DNA of 64,000 bases from a virus: IMG/VR virus record IMGVR_UViG_3300037882_001770, positions 1-64,000 of that record; one strand, written 5' to 3'. Each line of letters begins with the position of its first letter. Within the stretch, counting starts at the first letter, position 1. The position numbers and the translations under genes were made by a program. Under the pieces are notes generated by a model, which ran no database searches, had not been told where the DNA came from, and worked only from the letters and a program-made list of their open reading frames with translations. Positions 1 through 5,796 of the stretch are shown here, piece after piece.

Positions 1-99
1 ATAATAGAAATAGGCAATGCAGTTACAAATCTTATTGATTCCAATGAAGGCTGGATTGAATTTGCTAGAGCAATACTAAAGAAAGCGAGTGAGAAATGA
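1..99 (+). CDS. 3' end of an unidentified protein (partial)
   Basis: The open frame enters from the left edge and runs 32 codons to a TGA at 97-99. The visible C-terminus has an acidic/aliphatic stretch and a lysine-rich tail (LKKASEK). It overlaps the next start codon as ATGA, showing it belongs to the same translationally coupled operon. Too little is visible to assign a function. Confidence 0.6.
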   Translation: MIEIGNAVTNLIDSNEGWIEFARAILKKASEK

Positions 100-281
100 C
101 AGAAAAAGAAATATTTGAGTTGTTTGATTTATATGGCACTGACATGGGTGATTACTATGAAATTGAAGTAGGTCGTATTGCACTGACCACTTACAACCTG
201 CCGTTCCAGCCTACCAAGCTGAAAAACTTTGATGAGTTTCATCAGCGTTATGGCAAGTATATCTTGCAAGCTTCGGCCTAG
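96..281 (+). CDS. Small hypothetical phage protein (61 aa)
   Basis: Starts at the ATG of an ATGA overlap with the preceding gene and encodes 61 residues, acidic at the N-terminus (MTEKEIFELFD). No family recognised, no membrane segment, and the LRW tail of the genes to its right is absent. Its TAG stop codon lies inside a short RNA hairpin (275-290), so termination and structure coincide. It is the last gene before an 83-bp non-coding gap with two hairpins. Confidence 0.6.
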   Translation: MTEKEIFELFDLYGTDMGDYYEIEVGRIALTTYNLPFQPTKLKNFDEFHQRYGKYILQASA

Positions 282-334
282 GAATAGGCCCGGAAGGCTG
301 TGGTCATCACAGGCTGTGTCCTCCACAGCCTTCC
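275..334 (+). other. Tandem RNA hairpins between two small genes
   Basis: Two perfect inverted repeats lie side by side. The first pairs GGCCTA (275-280) with TAGGCC (285-290) over the loop GGAA, a GNRA tetraloop, and includes the stop codon of the upstream gene. The second pairs GGAAGGCTGTGG (292-303) with CCACAGCCTTCC (323-334), a 12-bp stem with a 19-nt loop. No T-run follows (the next bases are ACCTTTAACC), so this is not a standard intrinsic terminator. An mRNA processing or stability element, or a leader for the array, is possible. Confidence 0.65.
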
Positions 335-364
335 ACCTTTAACCAAAGATCCAAGGAGCCAAAT

Positions 365-598
365 ATGGGATTTGTAGTTTACTCCAAGAAGGACGGTGAA
401 ATGTTGCGCTACTATGACAATAGGTCAAAGGCACAAGCACAGGTCACCGGACACAATCGCAAGGCCATTATACAAGTACTCAAGGGCGATGAGTATGCAA
501 AAGAATGGGACCTATGTGAGTGGGCCGAATATGAACAGGTGTATGCTGAATATTACAACCGAAACAAGATGTATCTGCTGAGCCGGAGCAACTGGTAA
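365..598 (+). CDS. Small hypothetical phage protein (77 aa), first gene of the small-gene array
   Basis: ATG at 365 is preceded by a strong AAGGAG ribosome site 8 nt upstream. The 77-residue product starts MGFVVYSKKDG and is rich in Tyr, Asn and Arg; it ends YLLSRSNW, perhaps a diverged form of the aromatic-Leu-Arg-Trp tail of its neighbours. It overlaps the next gene as TAATG. No known domain recognised. Confidence 0.65.
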   Translation: MGFVVYSKKDGEMLRYYDNRSKAQAQVTGHNRKAIIQVLKGDEYAKEWDLCEWAEYEQVYAEYYNRNKMYLLSRSNW

Positions 599-939
599 TG
601 AACTATACCTTGATCCGGCTGGATCGGCGACACTCCTATCATGAACAGTTTGCCTACATGATAGAATTTCGCAAGCGACCCGATTGGGCCATTGGCGGAA
701 CTTCGGGTGTGCTAGATTTTGACCGTGTACGCAAGTGGATGAACGAAAGCTGGGGCTGGAGTCAGGATGTAGAAACTCGCACAGAAATGATCAAGGCACA
801 TCGCACCGCCAAGACCGAATCCACAGATGTAAATCGTCGCTGGGCCTGGAGTTGCAGATATCAAGAATATCGTATCTACATGGATGAAAGTGCTGTAAGC
901 CTGTTCAAACTCAAATGGAGCCAGGATGCGGTTGCCTGA
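598..939 (+). CDS. Small LRW-tail family protein (113 aa)
   Basis: Start at the TAATG overlap with the previous gene. The 113-residue protein is Trp/Arg rich and carries SLFKLKW near its C-terminus, followed by six more residues (SQDAVA). It is therefore one of the few family members in which the motif is not at the very end; the next gene starts inside this extension (overlap 926-939). Function unknown. Confidence 0.65.
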   Translation: MNYTLIRLDRRHSYHEQFAYMIEFRKRPDWAIGGTSGVLDFDRVRKWMNESWGWSQDVETRTEMIKAHRTAKTESTDVNRRWAWSCRYQEYRIYMDESAVSLFKLKWSQDAVA

Positions 940-1144
940 TGCCGACTGGCCCTATATCTGTTATACCAGCCATCCCTATCCTGAAGTGTGTGCCTGGTGT
1001 GAACAGAATATTGGCAATTTTGATCGGGATTGGTACAAGCTGGGCGAGGATATCATGGCGCAGAGCATAATGACAGACTACAAAAGTACTTACATGTTCC
1101 GTGACCAGCGGCATGCCATGCTGTTCGAGTTGAGGTGGGCATGA
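926..1144 (+). CDS. Small LRW-tail family protein (72 aa)
   Basis: ATG at 926 lies inside the end of the previous gene. The 72-residue product is Tyr/Cys/Trp rich at the N-terminus and ends AMLFELRWA. The codons for LRWA (TTG AGG TGG GCA) followed by TGA form TTGAGGTGGGCATGA, which provides GAGGTG as ribosome site and ATG at 1141 for the next gene. Function unknown. Confidence 0.65.
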   Translation: MRLPDADWPYICYTSHPYPEVCAWCEQNIGNFDRDWYKLGEDIMAQSIMTDYKSTYMFRDQRHAMLFELRWA

Positions 1145-1347
1145 TGGTATACAAATCTCCCGCAATGCCAGAGGCTTGGGCCTGTATGGAGTGGTGTCGG
1201 GTTCAGTTTGGTGGCGAAGGTGAACCCTACTGGGAAAAGTATGGCGGAGTTGATATTGCACATGGGTTACGCTGGTGGCGCAGACAAGGACACTTGTTTT
1301 TTTGCAATGAGAAAGATTACTTGTTATATTTGTTGAGGTGGGCATAA
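1141..1347 (+). CDS. Small LRW-tail family protein (68 aa)
   Basis: I place the start at ATG 1141 (ATGA overlap), not at the in-frame GTG at 1135, because GAGGTG lies 5 nt before 1141. The product is Trp-rich (EAWACMEWC; GLRWWRRQG) and ends YLLYLLRWA. The stop overlaps the next ATG as TAATG. It resembles the preceding gene in size and in its short Cys/Trp segment, but I cannot assign a function. Confidence 0.65.
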   Translation: MMVYKSPAMPEAWACMEWCRVQFGGEGEPYWEKYGGVDIAHGLRWWRRQGHLFFCNEKDYLLYLLRWA

Positions 1348-1517
1348 TGACACTCAATAAAGATCATGCAGTTTCGTGTAAAGACATAACCAACGATCAA
1401 TGGAACTGGTTGTGCAATACTATAGGAACTCCTAGAAAAGATTGGCACTATAACTTTGCACATATTTGGTTTCTTCGAGAAGAACACAAAACTCTTTGGA
1501 TGTTAAGGTGGGCATGA
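1347..1517 (+). CDS. Small LRW-tail protein, paralogue A of a duplicated pair (56 aa)
   Basis: Begins at the TAATG overlap with the previous gene and runs 56 codons to TGA at 1515-1517. The core ITNDQWNWLCN and the tail HKTLWMLRWA recur almost unchanged in the gene at 3285-3455, which has exactly the same length, so the two are tandem paralogues 1.9 kb apart. The LRWA-stop DNA provides the ribosome site (AAGGTGG) and the start of the next gene. Confidence 0.7.
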   Translation: MTLNKDHAVSCKDITNDQWNWLCNTIGTPRKDWHYNFAHIWFLREEHKTLWMLRWA

Positions 1518-1867
1518 AAACCGTACGCAGAACCATTATTATCCGCGAGCGGGATTTGTTTGCGCTCATGCAAACCACCATTCGCAAGAATCTATTTGAT
1601 CGCTTTGATGTGGAACCGCTAACTTATCAGGAGATACAGAATGAAATCCTGATCAACACCCTTAAAGGTGAGACTCCGCCTCAGTACAGCACCTTGCCCA
1701 ACGTGTACGAAACTCTCATGTACAAGGAAGGCAACTTGTATAATAAACAGTATTTGTCCTGGCACCTGACCATGGACTATCCTGCTGGACAGATCTATGT
1801 GCAGAGTCGTATGAATCAACCTAGAGAACCCTTGCATCGTGTGACCTTTGAGAAGGATTATGCGTAG
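1514..1867 (+). CDS. Small hypothetical protein (117 aa)
   Basis: The start is the ATG at 1514 in the ATGA overlap; longer in-frame starts upstream would run through the previous gene. The product begins MKTVRRTIIIRERD, basic then mixed, and ends VTFEKDYA without the LRW motif, making it one of the few array members lacking it. No domain recognised. Confidence 0.6.
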   Translation: MKTVRRTIIIRERDLFALMQTTIRKNLFDRFDVEPLTYQEIQNEILINTLKGETPPQYSTLPNVYETLMYKEGNLYNKQYLSWHLTMDYPAGQIYVQSRMNQPREPLHRVTFEKDYA

Positions 1868-2102
1868 ACGATTACACGAATCTCGTTGTTTTAGACTGCA
1901 ACAAGAAACCAACCGTAAAGGTCGTAAGTTCTATCGTATTGTCTGGTGGAATTGGATTGACTTGCATGATCAAGACGAACAACTAAGAGACCTAATAGAT
2001 CCACAACGCAACAAAAGTGGAAAGAATGGTAGCAGTTGGAAGTTTAGCAATCTTAAAGAAGCAGAACAAATGTATAGTATGTTGTTGTTGAGGTGGTCAT
2101 AA
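1860..2102 (+). CDS. Small LRW-tail family protein (80 aa)
   Basis: ATG 1860 is preceded by GAGAAGGA, a good ribosome site formed by the end of the previous gene. The protein starts with a basic stretch (MRRRLHESR), has a central WWNWID and ends YSMLLLRWS. Its last codons (TTG AGG TGG TCA TAA) again give GAGGTGG followed by the overlapping start of the next gene (TAATG). Function unknown. Confidence 0.6.
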   Translation: MRRRLHESRCFRLQQETNRKGRKFYRIVWWNWIDLHDQDEQLRDLIDPQRNKSGKNGSSWKFSNLKEAEQMYSMLLLRWS

Positions 2103-2314
2103 TGACAAGAGTCCTAGACAAAACCTTATGGCCTTGCTGGGTTGATACCGAGTTTGTCAGTGTGGATGATTCTTTTAAGAGGCAACACTGGCTCAAAGAC
2201 AATGTTGGTGCACAACACACAGACTGGCATTTGATCAGTCCTAGCATGGGTGTTCAGCGTTGGCACTTTGCCCGTGAACAAGATGCTGTGCTATTTCAGT
2301 TGAGGTGGGCATGA
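2102..2314 (+). CDS. Small LRW-tail family protein (70 aa)
   Basis: Start at the TAATG overlap. The 70-residue protein ends FAREQDAVLFQLRWA, a clear copy of the family consensus F-x-x-[DEN]-x-[DE]-A-x-x-F-x-L-[RK]-W. The terminal TTGAGGTGGGCATGA (2300-2314) is identical to the copies at 1130 and 3441. No recognised domain. Confidence 0.65.
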   Translation: MTRVLDKTLWPCWVDTEFVSVDDSFKRQHWLKDNVGAQHTDWHLISPSMGVQRWHFAREQDAVLFQLRWA

Positions 2315-2586
2315 CCGGTCAACTTGATCGACTCGAAGACGAACTTACTGAGTCACTCGGTAAAGCAATGAGTGAATCTATAGACTTCGAAGTGCTGTGC
2401 AGTGTGTATGTGCCTGAAGGTTGGACTCGAATTGAAACCAAATATGTTGCTTGCAACGAGGCAGAGTGGGCTGAAATAATTGGGTGGGTCAACAGTAATT
2501 TTACCGGTGCTTATCGAGAAAACTGTGGTGTATGGTTGATCGAACGACCCGAAGATGCTACAATGTTTATGTTGAGGTGGGTATGA
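2311..2586 (+). CDS. Small LRW-tail family protein (91 aa)
   Basis: Start at ATG 2311 in the ATGA overlap, preferred over the in-frame GTG at 2305 because of GAGGTG spacing. The protein has an acidic N-terminus and ends IERPEDATMFMLRWV. The tail DNA TTGAGGTGGGTATGA again carries the ribosome site and start of the next gene. Function unknown. Confidence 0.65.
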   Translation: MTGQLDRLEDELTESLGKAMSESIDFEVLCSVYVPEGWTRIETKYVACNEAEWAEIIGWVNSNFTGAYRENCGVWLIERPEDATMFMLRWV

Positions 2587-2960
2587 AAATTAAAGAATTT
2601 TACAACCGGTTTGAAATGCGTGTGCAAACTAGCAATCATCGTTTACGCAGAATGAAGCCGCTCCATCTCAGAACTGATGTTTGGAACACTCATCTCAGTG
2701 ACGAACTTGTATGGAACTTGACCGAGGCAGCAGAAGAAGTCGAGTGCGTGGATGTGACCATGCCTGTGGATCGGCTTAAAGAGTTAGAGAGATTCCTAAC
2801 GCACTATGAGCGAGCCGAAGACGAATGGCGCAAGCATATGAGTAAGACAGGAGAACTATTGGCACAACACCGCGAGGACGAGCGTGTTAGGATTAAGAAT
2901 CCAGCAGTTCGTCAAGCATACGAGCACTACTTAACATTATTAAACTTGTGTAGAGATTAA
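2583..2960 (+). CDS. Hypothetical charged protein (125 aa) without the LRW tail
   Basis: ATG 2583 sits in the ATGA overlap with the previous gene. The 125-residue product is rich in Arg, Glu and Lys with long predicted helical stretches (LKELERFLTHYERAEDEW), and ends LTLLNLCRD. It lacks the LRW motif, and correspondingly its stop codon is separated by 1 nt from the next ATG rather than coupled through the motif. Function unknown. Confidence 0.6.
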   Translation: MKIKEFYNRFEMRVQTSNHRLRRMKPLHLRTDVWNTHLSDELVWNLTEAAEEVECVDVTMPVDRLKELERFLTHYERAEDEWRKHMSKTGELLAQHREDERVRIKNPAVRQAYEHYLTLLNLCRD

Positions 2961-2961
2961 T

Positions 2962-3285
2962 ATGCAACCCTGGCAAGCCGAGATGTTGATCAAGCTCGAA
3001 CAAGGTCCGTTGACCATAAACGTAGGTCGTCAATCAGGTAAATCTGATTGGTATAAATTGTTTAGGAGTTTTATGGAAAAGCCAGCCAGCAGATTTGTGC
3101 CTTATACCTTACATCACCGGACGGGCTTGATGATACAAGACTACATGTGGTGGCATGAGAACGAGCGTGAAATTTTAAACTGGATGGCGGAACATTTGCC
3201 CCGTGGCATCGAGCATCAGCAGGGTATGACTATTACCTTTGATACGGATAAAGATCGCATGATATTCTTGCTGAGGTGGGCATAG
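2962..3285 (+). CDS. Small LRW-tail protein with terminase-like P-loop motif (107 aa)
   Basis: The N-terminus (about residues 1-35) reads like the start of a phage packaging ATPase or terminase: a Gln-containing segment (QAEMLIKLEQ) followed by VGRQSGKSDW. That resembles the [GS]RQxGK[ST] form of Walker A in large terminases, but the region after it is far too short for an ATPase core. It ends DRMIFLLRWA with the usual embedded ribosome site. The nucleotide-binding reading is an inference; the motif is visible. Confidence 0.6.
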   Translation: MQPWQAEMLIKLEQGPLTINVGRQSGKSDWYKLFRSFMEKPASRFVPYTLHHRTGLMIQDYMWWHENEREILNWMAEHLPRGIEHQQGMTITFDTDKDRMIFLLRWA

Positions 3286-3455
3286 TGTTCAAGTTCTCTC
3301 GACAATATGCTGTGTTTGGTCGCATCACAAACGATCAGTGGAACTGGTTGTGCAATAGTATTAGTCTACCGCAAAAAGAATGGACCGTGAGCAAAGGTGC
3401 TGTTTGGTTCAAACAAGAAAAACACAAAACACTTTATGTATTGAGGTGGGCATGA
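3285..3455 (+). CDS. Small LRW-tail protein, paralogue B of a duplicated pair (56 aa)
   Basis: Starts with GTG at 3285 overlapping the previous TAG stop, with GAGGTGG 5 nt upstream. It encodes 56 residues and is a close paralogue of the gene at 1347-1517: both have ITNDQWNWLCN, a middle aromatic segment and HKTL..LRWA. The DNA is nearly identical over about 30 bp (1391-1420 versus 3328-3357), indicating a fairly recent duplication of a single array unit. Confidence 0.7.
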   Translation: MFKFSRQYAVFGRITNDQWNWLCNSISLPQKEWTVSKGAVWFKQEKHKTLYVLRWA

Positions 3456-3715
3456 AACTCATAAGATCTACAACCACTGTAAATTATTGGAGATTCTGCG
3501 ACGGGGAGGTTCGTGATCATCCCATTATGGATCACCAGCCACGCGGTTGGTACTGTTGGGTATATCCCCGGGACGACACCGAATTTGTCACGTGGATGAA
3601 AGCCAACTGTCCCGGTGCCGAAGTCACACATAGATTCAACAACGGTAATCCCATGCATACAGTTTACATTAGTGACGATCAGGAAGCCACTGTGTTTGGC
3701 TTGAAATGGCTATGA
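3452..3715 (+). CDS. Small LKW-tail family protein (87 aa)
   Basis: Start at ATG 3452 in the ATGA overlap; longer upstream starts would run across the preceding paralogue. The product ends ISDDQEATVFGLKWL. Here the tail codons are TTG AAA TGG CTA, so the GAGG ribosome site is lost, although the ATGA coupling to the next gene is kept. Function unknown. Confidence 0.6.
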   Translation: MKLIRSTTTVNYWRFCDGEVRDHPIMDHQPRGWYCWVYPRDDTEFVTWMKANCPGAEVTHRFNNGNPMHTVYISDDQEATVFGLKWL

Positions 3716-3894
3716 TCAAATTTAGAGGACCCCAAGGACCCTGGGAACCAGTGTTTGCGTGGAAACCGGTCAAGGATATTCACGGTAAGAGGCATTGGTT
3801 AAAACGGATTTATCGTAGAGAACTCAATCAATATGTATGGCCGCCACGAGGTTGGGAATACGGCAATGTATTTGATGTGTTACGAGACTCATGA
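3712..3894 (+). CDS. Small hypothetical protein (60 aa)
   Basis: ATG 3712 is in the ATGA overlap; an in-frame ATG at 3706 would add two residues. The product is Pro/Trp/Arg rich (FRGPQGPWEP, WPPRGWEYGN) and ends FDVLRDS, without the LRW tail. It couples to the next gene by another ATGA. No domain recognised. Confidence 0.6.
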   Translation: MIKFRGPQGPWEPVFAWKPVKDIHGKRHWLKRIYRRELNQYVWPPRGWEYGNVFDVLRDS

Positions 3895-4139
3895 TCGGCA
3901 TACCGTTACTGAATCACGACGAGCGGCCCGCCTGGTGGTATCGTTTTATAGAGGACATTGTGCGTGTTCAGGATCGTCAACATCTTCCTAAATGGGAACG
4001 CTATAGTTCGTGGATTCAAGATGTCAACAGCAAGCTACAGTTGCACGGGGGTGCTATCAGACGCCTGAACAGTGGCACCTTGTTGGTAACTTTCCGATTA
4101 GATAGCAATTATACTATGTTTGTGTTAAAATATGCATAA
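3891..4139 (+). CDS. Small LKY-tail family protein (82 aa)
   Basis: ATG at 3891 overlaps the previous stop (ATGA). It ends FRLDSNYTMFVLKYA, the aromatic-variable-Leu-Lys-Tyr version of the tail. The tail DNA is AT-rich (TTAAAATATGCATAATG) and has no GAGG, so coupling to the next gene is by TAATG alone. Function unknown. Confidence 0.6.
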   Translation: MIGIPLLNHDERPAWWYRFIEDIVRVQDRQHLPKWERYSSWIQDVNSKLQLHGGAIRRLNSGTLLVTFRLDSNYTMFVLKYA

Positions 4140-4360
4140 TGATTAGAGTCAGTACAGCAGATCCTGTATTCAATCGGGCATACTTAAATGCGTTCCGTGC
4201 TTTGCCGCTCGGCGATTTAGAAGGGCCCAGACAGTATGGACAGCGTTGGCGTGCGGCGTATCGGTGTAGGGTCGAAATTGGGGGTGCCGAGTGGCCTCAT
4301 TGCAGTTACGTATTTGATCGCGACGAAGACTACACTTGGTTCATGTTGCGATGGGGTTAA
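4139..4360 (+). CDS. Small LRW-tail family protein (73 aa)
   Basis: Begins at the TAATG overlap. It ends FDRDEDYTWFMLRWG; the Arg codon here is CGA and the stop is followed by no immediate ATG. The next gene appears to begin in the shifted frame at ATG 4351, inside the tail codons. Function unknown. Confidence 0.6.
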   Translation: MIRVSTADPVFNRAYLNAFRALPLGDLEGPRQYGQRWRAAYRCRVEIGGAEWPHCSYVFDRDEDYTWFMLRWG

Positions 4361-4563
4361 CAATACTTGTGCGGAATGCTGCAGATGCGTTAGTGTTTAA
4401 AGAGCAAGTAGAGGAGCTCTGCACCAAAAACGGCTTTACCTGGCGCTATACTCCGCAAGTAAATAACTGGTTAGGTGATGAGATTATAACTCCTGGCACA
4501 GTAGAATTTAATTTTGCAGATGAAAAAATGGCAACATACTTTCAATTACGGTGGGCTCAATGA
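4351..4563 (+). CDS. Small LRW-tail family protein (70 aa)
   Basis: The likely start is ATG 4351, which overlaps the previous gene by 10 nt; a TTG at 4336 is a weaker alternative. The product begins MGLTILVRNAADALVF and ends FADEKMATYFQLRWAQ, with one residue after LRWA. The tail DNA TTACGGTGGGCTCAATGA carries GGTGG before the overlapping ATG of the GIY-YIG gene. Confidence 0.6.
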   Translation: MGLTILVRNAADALVFKEQVEELCTKNGFTWRYTPQVNNWLGDEIITPGTVEFNFADEKMATYFQLRWAQ

Positions 4564-4865
4564 CAAGCAAAAAAACAGGAAATTATACTTCCCCTGACAA
4601 AGATGATCTTCATAGATGGTATGTGTACACGCACACCGACCCAGTAACAGGTGAAATTGTATATGTAGGCGAAGGAACCGGACAAAGATTTGCAGCGGTC
4701 AATACAAGAGATGCGCCACATTCTCAATTTCTTAAAGAAATAATCCACGATAAACAATTAGAGTGTTTTTGCATAGTCGAATCAAGACTTACTAAAGAAC
4801 AAGCGAGAGAAATTGAACGAGGATTGATTGCTAAGTACCGACCACGTTTTAATAAATTAAAATGA
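4560..4865 (+). CDS. GIY-YIG family endonuclease (101 aa)
   Basis: Start at ATG 4560 in the ATGA overlap. The protein is a minimal GIY-YIG nuclease domain: WYVYTHTD at residues 20-27 (GIY strand), then IVYVGEGTGQRF at 33-44 (YIG strand and catalytic-type Arg43). A helix QAREIERGLI (81-90) supplies the metal-binding Glu86, and RFN ends at Asn98. Family members are homing or repair-type nucleases. No DNA-binding domain is attached, so it could act like phage Seg-type mobile endonucleases or degrade competing DNA; the role is inferred. Confidence 0.8.
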   Translation: MTSKKTGNYTSPDKDDLHRWYVYTHTDPVTGEIVYVGEGTGQRFAAVNTRDAPHSQFLKEIIHDKQLECFCIVESRLTKEQAREIERGLIAKYRPRFNKLK

Positions 4866-5143
4866 ACTATTATTACGAAATAGATCCTAGGTACAACGGC
4901 ACTGTGTTTGGTGACAAATGGCGCTACTGGTGCATGTATAACTGTAGTCCTGCGGACAATGGTAAGATGTGTTTTAAAACACACGACGACTTCGTGGCTC
5001 GAAGTACTCGGGTATGGTTAGAAAATCGCAACGGTGTGTATCAGGTACATCCGGCGTGGCACGGGCATCGCCGAGTAGATCCACATGAGTTTACACTAGT
5101 AAAGCTCAAAGCCAAAACAATCAAGTGGTGGCACGATGAATGA
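4862..5143 (+). CDS. Small hypothetical protein (93 aa), degenerate tail
   Basis: ATGA overlap with the GIY-YIG gene. The 93-residue product is Tyr/Trp/His rich (WRYWCMYNCSP) and ends FTLVKLKAKTIKWWHDE, which contains a diverged F-x-L-x-K-L segment before a longer tail. The next gene starts inside its final codons. Function unknown. Confidence 0.6.
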   Translation: MNYYYEIDPRYNGTVFGDKWRYWCMYNCSPADNGKMCFKTHDDFVARSTRVWLENRNGVYQVHPAWHGHRRVDPHEFTLVKLKAKTIKWWHDE

Positions 5144-5477
5144 CAACAAAGTAAAGGTCTTGCATGACAAGTTGCGTGGGTTCAGCAATCAACTACCGGG
5201 ACAAGCCGGAGATGAATATTATGATAGTCAAGCCGCTAGATTAGATACCATCATAGGTGGCGATACCCAACACTTCTTACGCCTGCAACGGGTTAAGAAT
5301 GAATATGATGAACTGGCCAGAGCTGTGCCTGTTGGACAAGGGTTCCTGACCTTTGATGACTATGTACGAGAATACTACGGAATCAAATTGCAGTTTGATG
5401 GTGACAATGTTACACTAGCATATAGCGTTATTAATGAAAAGAAATATGTCATGTTTGTGTTAAAGTTTAACAGATAA
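5136..5477 (+). CDS. Small LKF-tail family protein (113 aa)
   Basis: ATG 5136 overlaps the previous gene by 8 nt. The N-terminal half is helical and charged; the C-terminus is INEKKYVMFVLKFNR, the phenylalanine version of the family tail with two extra residues. TAATG couples it to the next gene. Function unknown. Confidence 0.6.
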   Translation: MNDNKVKVLHDKLRGFSNQLPGQAGDEYYDSQAARLDTIIGGDTQHFLRLQRVKNEYDELARAVPVGQGFLTFDDYVREYYGIKLQFDGDNVTLAYSVINEKKYVMFVLKFNR

Positions 5478-5725
5478 TGCACGTAAACAATTTTTCTCTT
5501 CCTAGACCATCAGACCGAGCATTAGATCAGTGTCATACGGTTTATATCAACGATCCTGCGTTTAAGATGTGGACTATGAAGAAGTTTTGTAGAGAAAACA
5601 ATTTAAGTTTGATGTGGTCAGAGTTAGTCGAAACTTCGGATGTTAGTGAGTTCTTTGATGAAGTGTGTGCGTTTTATTTTATTGATCCAGCGGATGCTAC
5701 CCTGTTTACATTGAAGTTCAAGTAA
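5477..5725 (+). CDS. Small LKF-tail family protein (82 aa)
   Basis: Starts at the TAATG overlap and ends FIDPADATLFTLKFK, a clear match to the family consensus. The N-terminal part carries no recognisable domain. Its stop overlaps a short frame (5725-5796) as TAATG. Confidence 0.6.
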   Translation: MHVNNFSLPRPSDRALDQCHTVYINDPAFKMWTMKKFCRENNLSLMWSELVETSDVSEFFDEVCAFYFIDPADATLFTLKFK

Positions 5726-5796
5726 TGGCCATAGACCGTAATTCTCAATTAATTTGCTTGCAAGGCAATAAACACAGTAAAAGGACTGCCTGTTGA
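5725..5796 (+). CDS. Possible 23-residue leader or mini-gene
   Basis: ATG at 5725 overlaps the previous TAA (TAATG), and a 23-codon frame ends in a TGA that overlaps a TTG start at 5793 (TTGA). Both junctions have the same coupling geometry as genuine neighbours, which is the main reason to list it. Its peptide has no recognisable feature. It may only carry ribosomes across a short spacer. Confidence 0.3.
   Translation: MAIDRNSQLICLQGNKHSKRTAC

Larger units (their letters stand above)
1130..3455 (+). repeat. Dispersed 15-bp motif TTGAGGTGGGCATGA at gene ends
   Basis: Eight copies end eight small genes: 1130-1144, 1333-1349 (TAATG variant), 1503-1517 (TTAAGG), 2088-2104 (GGTCATAATG), 2300-2314, 2572-2586 (GGTATGA), 3271-3287 (CTGAGG, TAGTG) and 3441-3455. 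Three are identical (1130, 2300, 3441). Each encodes L-R-W-x-stop, and contains GAGGTG or AAGGTG plus the start codon of the next gene. All eight use AGG for the Arg. Confidence 0.85.

Noticed and set aside
281-364. Reading the hairpins at 275-334 as a CRISPR unit or intrinsic terminator
   Set aside because: There are no direct repeats with spacers, and no T-run follows the 12-bp stem.
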